Below are positions 59,832-64,000 of a DNA stretch of 64,000 nucleotides, piece after piece. The notes beneath the pieces are model-generated. The model did not search any database. It was not told the DNA's origin and saw nothing but the letters and a program-made list of their open reading frames with translations. The stretch comes from Bacillota bacterium. GTDB lineage: Bacteria > Bacillota > Sulfobacillia > JACIYH01. Location of the stretch: contig JASEFA010000002.1 in assembly GCA_030019365.1 (NCBI GenBank), positions 307,525 through 371,524 of the forward strand. The letters are read 5' to 3'. Position 1 is the stretch's first letter; each line of letters starts with the position of its first letter. Position numbers and translations under genes: made by a program.

Positions 59832-62800
59832 CTACTTCACGTCGCAGCGCAGGCAGCGGGCCGCTTCGGCCATGGCCACCTCGTAGGTGTAACCGAGCTC
59901 CACTTCCCGGAAGGAATCGCGCCTCTTCTCGGGTGGGAGCACGGTCACCTTGCGCCGCGGCGTCTCCTTCTCGAGCAGCTCACCGGACAGCTTCCGCTCC
60001 ACCGGCCCCTCGGGCACCACCACACCGTCGCCGCCCAGGAGACGGTCGATGGCGGTGGCCGCCCGCTTCCCCGCGGCCACCGCCTCGATCACGCTGGCGG
60101 GACCCAGGGTGCAGTCGCCGCCGGCGAAGACACCTTCCAGGTTGGTGGCCATGGTGCGGGGATCCACCACGAACACACCACCACGGCCCCGGGCCAGGGC
60201 CCCGTCCCCGGTGGCAAGCTCCGACTCCACCGCCTGGCCGATGGCAGAGATCACCACGTCGGCGGGCAGGATGAACTCCGAGCCCGGCTGCGGCGCCGGC
60301 CGCCGCCGGCCACTGGTATCGAAGTCGCCCAGGGCCTGCTTCTGGCAGGCCAGGCCGGTCACCCGGCCGTCCCTGCCCACCACCCAGGCGGGGGCGGCCA
60401 GGTAAGTGAACCTGACCCCCTCGTGCTCGGCCCCGGCGACCTCGTCGGGGATGGCGGGCATGTCTTCCCGGCGGCGCCGGTACACGATGTGCACCTCTTT
60501 GGCCCCCAGGCGCAGGGCGGTACGGGCGGCGCCGATGGCCACGTTGCCACCGCCCACCACCGCCACCGTCTTGCCGGTGAAGTCGGGGGCACGGCCCAGG
60601 TTGACCTCGCGCAGGAATTCCACTCCCGCGTACACGCCGGGCAGGTCCTCGCCCTTTACGCCCAGGGGCTGGCTGCCGTGGGCACCTATGGCCAGGAAGA
60701 TGGCCCGGTACCCCTGGCGCTTCAGGTCCTCCACGGTGACGTCCCTGCCGACCCGCACCCCGGTCCTGATCTCCACGCCCAGGTCGGTGATGGACCTGAT
60801 CTCGGCCTCCAGCACGTGGCGCGGCAGCCAGTACTCGGGGATGCCAACGGCCAGCATCCCGCCCGCCACGGGCAGGGCCTCGAACACCGTCACCCGGTAG
60901 CCCTTGAGGGCCAGGTAGTGAGCGCAGGTGAGGCCGGCGGGACCGGAACCCACCACCGCCACCTGGATGCTGTTGGGGGGAGCCGGGGGAAAGTTGGGCA
61001 GGCGCCCCTCGTGCTCCAGCACCCAGTCGGTGGCCGCCCGCTTGAGCAGCCGGATGGCCATGGGTTCCTCGATCTGGGCACGCCGGCAGCGGGCCTCGCA
61101 GGGGTGATCGCACACCCGCCCGCACACCGCCGCCACCGGGTTGTCGCGCTTGATGGTGAAGTAGGCCTCGCGGAAGCGCCCGTTGCGGATGTGGTCGATG
61201 TAGGTGGGGATGTCGATCCCCGCCGGGCAGGTGTTCTGGCAGGGCGAGGTGAACAGGGACGCACACACCGAGGCCGGGCACTTCTTGTCCCGGATGTGGG
61301 CCTCGTACTCGTCCCGGAAGTACCTGATGGTGGAGAGCACCGGGTTGGGGGCGGTCTGCCCCAGGCCGCACAGGGCGGCGTTCTTTATCTGCTCGCCCAG
61401 CTCGATGAGCAGCTCGACGTCACCCTCCTGGCCTTTGCCCCGGGTGATGCGCTCCAGGATCTCCAGCATGCGCTTGGTGCCCACCCGGCACGGCGTGCAC
61501 TTGCCGCAGGACTCATCCTGGACGAACTCCAGGAAGAACTTGGCGAAGTCCACCATGCAGGTGTCTTCGTCGGTGACGATGAGGCCGCCGGATCCCATGA
61601 TAGTCCCCAGGGCGGCCAGGGACTCGTAATCCACGGGCGCGTTCAGGTGCTCGGCCGGGATGCACCCGCCCGAGGGGCCACCCGTCTGCGCCGCCTTGAA
61701 CTTCTTCCCCTTGGGGATACCACCGCCGATGTCGAAGATGATCTCCCCCAGGGGCGTCCCCATGGGCACCTCCACCAGACCGGTGTTGTTGATCTTGCCG
61801 GCCAGGGCGAAGACCTTGGTGCCCTTGGAGCGCGCCGTCCCCAGGCGGGCAAACCACTCCGGACCGTTGAGGATGATGGGGGGCACGTTGGCCCAGGTCT
61901 CCACGTTGTTGATGACGGTGGGCTTGCCCCACAGCCCCTCGTTGGCGGGGAAGGGCGGCCGCGGACGGGGCTCGCCCCGCCGGCCCTCGATGGAGGCGAG
62001 CAGGGCGGTCTCCTCACCGCACACGAAGGCACCGGCACCCACGCGGATCTCCACGTCAAAGGAGAAGCCGGTGCCGAAGATGTTCTCCCCCAGCAGCCCG
62101 TACTCCCGGGCCTGGGCGATGGCCTTCCCCAGCCGCTCCACGGCCAGGGGGTACTCGGCCCGCACGTAGACGTAGCCCTGGTTGGCCCCTATGGTGTAGC
62201 CGCAGATGGCCATGCCCTCCAGGACCGTGTGGGGGTCACCCTCCAGGATGCTGCGGTCCATGAAGGCCCCCGGATCCCCCTCGTCGGCGTTGCACACCAC
62301 GTACTTGGGCGTGCCCGCCGCCTTCATGGCGAACTCCCACTTCAGCCCGGTGGGGAAGCCGGCGCCGCCCCGGCCCCGCAGGCCGGAGCGCTTCACGTAA
62401 TCGATGACCTCGTCCGGCTTCATGGCCGAGAGCACCCTGCCCAGGGCGGCGTACCCGTCGCGGCCGATGTATTCCTCCACCCGCTCGGGGTCGATGGCCC
62501 CACAGTTCCGCAGGGCGATGCGCACCTGGCGCTGAAAGAAGGGGATCTGCTCCCGCTCCGCCACCTGTACCCCCGTGTCCGGTAGACGGTATACCAGGCG
62601 CTCCACCACCCGGCCCTTGAGCAGGTGTGCTTCTGCGATGGCGCGGGCGTCGGGCGGGGTGAGCTTGCGGTAGAAGACCCCCTCGGGGTACACCACGATC
62701 ATGGGGCCCAGGTCACAGGGTCCCATGCACCCCGTCTCCACCACCCGCACTTCGTTCTCCAGCCCGTGCTCCTTTATGGCGGCCAGCAGCTCGTCCTCCA

Positions 62801-62870
62801 CGGTCTTGCAGCCGGAGGAGATGCAGCCGGCCCCGGCACATACGAGCACGTGGGCACGGTAAAGCTGCAT
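59832..62870 (-). CDS. HydB-GltD/NfnB fusion diaphorase
   Basis: A chain of 1012 aa. Residues 1-530 equal HydB: thioredoxin-like [2Fe-2S] ([24 protein letters not shown]), NADH/FMN core ([28 protein letters not shown]) and [13 protein letters not shown]. From about 535 a GltD/NfnB-like unit begins: Fe-S binding [17 protein letters not shown] and [18 protein letters not shown] site [18 protein letters not shown] (about 645), NAD(P) site [20 protein letters not shown] (about 785) with YRRRREDMP, suited to the NADP 2'-phosphate, and [15 protein letters not shown]. Two flavin sites in one chain suggest both pyridine nucleotides are used with H2 and ferredoxin. Confidence 0.92.
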   Translation of the reverse strand: MQLYRAHVLVCAGAGCISSGCKTVEDELLAAIKEHGLENEVRVVETGCMGPCDLGPMIVVYPEGVFYRKLTPPDARAIAEAHLLKGRVVERLVYRLPDTGVQVAEREQIPFFQRQVRIALRNCGAIDPERVEEYIGRDGYAALGRVLSAMKPDEVIDYVKRSGLRGRGGAGFPTGLKWEFAMKAAGTPKYVVCNADEGDPGAFMDRSILEGDPHTVLEGMAICGYTIGANQGYVYVRAEYPLAVERLGKAIAQAREYGLLGENIFGTGFSFDVEIRVGAGAFVCGEETALLASIEGRRGEPRPRPPFPANEGLWGKPTVINNVETWANVPPIILNGPEWFARLGTARSKGTKVFALAGKINNTGLVEVPMGTPLGEIIFDIGGGIPKGKKFKAAQTGGPSGGCIPAEHLNAPVDYESLAALGTIMGSGGLIVTDEDTCMVDFAKFFLEFVQDESCGKCTPCRVGTKRMLEILERITRGKGQEGDVELLIELGEQIKNAALCGLGQTAPNPVLSTIRYFRDEYEAHIRDKKCPASVCASLFTSPCQNTCPAGIDIPTYIDHIRNGRFREAYFTIKRDNPVAAVCGRVCDHPCEARCRRAQIEEPMAIRLLKRAATDWVLEHEGRLPNFPPAPPNSIQVAVVGSGPAGLTCAHYLALKGYRVTVFEALPVAGGMLAVGIPEYWLPRHVLEAEIRSITDLGVEIRTGVRVGRDVTVEDLKRQGYRAIFLAIGAHGSQPLGVKGEDLPGVYAGVEFLREVNLGRAPDFTGKTVAVVGGGNVAIGAARTALRLGAKEVHIVYRRRREDMPAIPDEVAGAEHEGVRFTYLAAPAWVVGRDGRVTGLACQKQALGDFDTSGRRRPAPQPGSEFILPADVVISAIGQAVESELATGDGALARGRGGVFVVDPRTMATNLEGVFAGGDCTLGPASVIEAVAAGKRAATAIDRLLGGDGVVVPEGPVERKLSGELLEKETPRRKVTVLPPEKRRDSFREVELGYTYEVAMAEAARCLRCDVK

Positions 62871-62888
62871 GGCGATTCCTCCCTCCGG

Positions 62889-63251
62889 CTACCTGGCCGC
62901 CAGCACCCATTCGCCGATGATCTGGCCGTTCACCACGTGCTGGGCCACGATCTGGCGCATCTTCTCCGGCGTCACGTAGGAGTAGGTGACCTTGGGCTGG
63001 CCGGGCCGGGCCACCTCCACCAGGGGCTCGTACTCGCACAGCCCCGCGCAACCGGTCTGGGTGACGGTCACGTCGGTGAGGCCCCGCTTGGCCAGCTCGT
63101 CCAGGAGGGTGGCCATCACGTCCCGGGCCCCGGCGGCGATGCCGCAGGTGCCCATACCCACGGTGATGCGCACCGCCCGGGCGCCCTCCCGCACCTTCAT
63201 GCGTTCCCGCACTTCGTCCCGCAGTCGGGCCAGATCTTCCAGCGATTTCAC
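62889..63251 (-). CDS. Thioredoxin-like [2Fe-2S] ferredoxin
   Basis: A 120-residue protein with the NuoE/HydB-type ferredoxin fold. VGMGTCGIAAGARDV and TQTGCAGLCEYEPLVEV give the four Cys positions (two visible pairs; the first has one Cys replaced by Ala-Gly), so cluster binding may be incomplete. GTG 63251 has AAGGAGG 10 bases upstream and overlaps the preceding stop. It probably shuttles electrons within the HydB2 complex, as similar small genes do in other hydrogenase operons. Confidence 0.85.
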   Translation of the reverse strand: MKSLEDLARLRDEVRERMKVREGARAVRITVGMGTCGIAAGARDVMATLLDELAKRGLTDVTVTQTGCAGLCEYEPLVEVARPGQPKVTYSYVTPEKMRQIVAQHVVNGQIIGEWVLAAR

Positions 63252-63925
63252 GTCAGGTGCACCTCCTTGCAACCTCCGACAACCTCGCCCCCCCGGGCGA
63301 GGGACAAGTTCCCTGCGGCCGCTCGCGCCGCCACCGGGGATAGAAGCCCATTCTCGGGGGAGGGTGAAAGTGCGTTTCTGGGGGAACTCAGAGCCCTTTC
63401 CCCTTCGGCTATGTGGCGGTTCACCCAGGCCAGCACGCCAGGATCATCACGGGCGCTCACTCCCAGGAATCGCTTCAGCTCCTCGGTGGAGAAACGGAAA
63501 ACCCACCCATCCCGCCGGTGCTCGTACTCCACATCCACGCCCGGCTCGGCCACCGCTACCTCCAGGGTGGCCGCCATGTCTCCCAGGGGAGCCCGGTCGA
63601 TGTGGCCCCGCCGGAATGTGGCCACCACCCGCGTCCCCTCCCCGGGCGCCGACTCGATGCGCAGCTCGCCCCCCGCCTGCTCCGCTGCCGCCTGCAGCAG
63701 GGCCAGCCCCATCCCCACCCGGCGCGTGGTCCGGGTGGTGAAGAAGGGATCGCAGGCGGTGCGCGCCTGGTTCGGGGTCATCCCCCGCCCATCGTCCCGC
63801 ACCTCGATCTCCATGCGGTCGGAAGCACTGTCTTCCCGCACCGCGATGTACACCGTGCGGGCTCCTGCCTCCACGGCGTTGCGGAACAGGTCCAGGATGT
63901 GGAGGGCCAGCTCCTGCACCGTCAT
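63248..63925 (-). CDS. HATPase-domain protein of the hydrogenase operon
   Basis: A 225-residue protein with a GHKL ATPase domain: ELALHILDLFRNAVEAGART (N box), VRDDGRGMTPNQA (G1), RRVGMGLALLQAAAEQAGGE (G2). There is no HisKA, receiver or sensor domain. Comparable genes sit in other [FeFe]-hydrogenase operons, with regulatory role assumed but unproven. The C-terminal 70 residues are unlike known domains. It starts 4 bases after the hydC2 stop and overlaps the next gene. Confidence 0.75.
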   Translation of the reverse strand: MTVQELALHILDLFRNAVEAGARTVYIAVREDSASDRMEIEVRDDGRGMTPNQARTACDPFFTTRTTRRVGMGLALLQAAAEQAGGELRIESAPGEGTRVVATFRRGHIDRAPLGDMAATLEVAVAEPGVDVEYEHRRDGWVFRFSTEELKRFLGVSARDDPGVLAWVNRHIAEGERALSSPRNALSPSPENGLLSPVAARAAAGNLSLARGGEVVGGCKEVHLT

Positions 63926-63929
63926 CCCC

Positions 63930-64000
63930 CTACTCGTACCTGCTCAGGATCGCGCCCAGCTTCTCGGGCTTCACCCGGGCGTGCACGTCCCTGTCGATCA
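63930..64000 (-). CDS. HydC (NuoE-like), copy 2, C-terminal end only
   Basis: The last 22 residues, IDRDVHARVKPEKLGAILSR ending in Y-E, parallel the end of copy 1 (IDDQVYGNLKPADIGAILAR). The gene continues past the right edge. It supplies the HydC partner expected for the HydB-GltD fusion and hydA2 downstream. Confidence 0.75.
   Translation of the reverse strand, partial: IDRDVHARVKPEKLGAILSRYE

Overview
The window is very G+C-rich and almost gap-free. It comes from an anaerobic, endospore-forming member of the Bacillota, most likely a Clostridia-like or related deep lineage. The evidence is the sporulation set (spoVT, yabP, yabQ, a SpoIID protein, a SpoVB-like flippase, a sigma-G and a sigma-E type promoter), a T-box leader, frequent GTG/TTG starts with strong Shine-Dalgarno sequences, and a large [FeFe]-hydrogenase locus. 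The species cannot be fixed from the sequence alone.

Layout. 1-8 kb: the edge of an unknown repeat protein, then a phosphate-starvation module: six PhoP-type boxes in exact 11-bp phase, pstSCAB, and convergent phoPR. 8-9.3 kb: a decayed patch with two broken nucleotidyltransferase genes, a partial copy of the tRNA-Lys 3' half, insertion-sequence-like ends and the C-terminal stub of a tyrosine recombinase, all beside tRNA-Lys and tRNA-Met. 9.5-13.2 kb: a Nudix hydrolase and an ADP-forming acetate-CoA ligase paired with a BioD/DRTGG protein. 13.2-38.1 kb: the conserved 'yab' block of Bacillus-type chromosomes read backwards: tRNA-Leu, yabR, divIC, yabQ, yabP, spoIID-like, rqcP, hup, mazG, spoVB-like, spoVT, mfd, pth, rplY/ctc, prs, a short glmU, a MobA-like gene, ispE, a trypsin-fold protein, veg, a GNAT protein, ykuK, rsmA, rpfB, hsp20, tatD and metG with a T-box leader.

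38.6-46.6 kb is an accessory, defence-like island on the minus strand: a giant single-chain restriction-methylation enzyme, a HerA-type translocase, a flavoprotein remnant, an ADP-ribosylglycohydrolase and a NurA nuclease, with a divergent AbrB-type regulator. 46.8-50.5 kb holds an M20 amidohydrolase, a D-aminoacylase and rsmI.

50.6-64 kb is a hydrogenase locus on the minus strand. Transcription runs hydC2 (partial), an ATPase-domain protein, a thioredoxin-like ferredoxin, a HydB-GltD fusion, hydA2, hydC1, hydB1, hydA1, a wrecked NiFe-hydrogenase large-subunit fragment, a TM1266-type regulator, hydE and hydG. Two complete HydA paralogues, two HydB types and two HydC proteins suggest two electron-bifurcating enzymes: one NAD(H)-linked, and one with an added NADP(H)-type flavin domain in the same chain.

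The most interesting items are the HerA/ARH/NurA/type IIG island, the HydB-GltD fusion hydrogenase and the NiFe remnant beside hydA1. A DnaA-box cluster inside the sporulation block and the tRNA-Lys integration scar come next.
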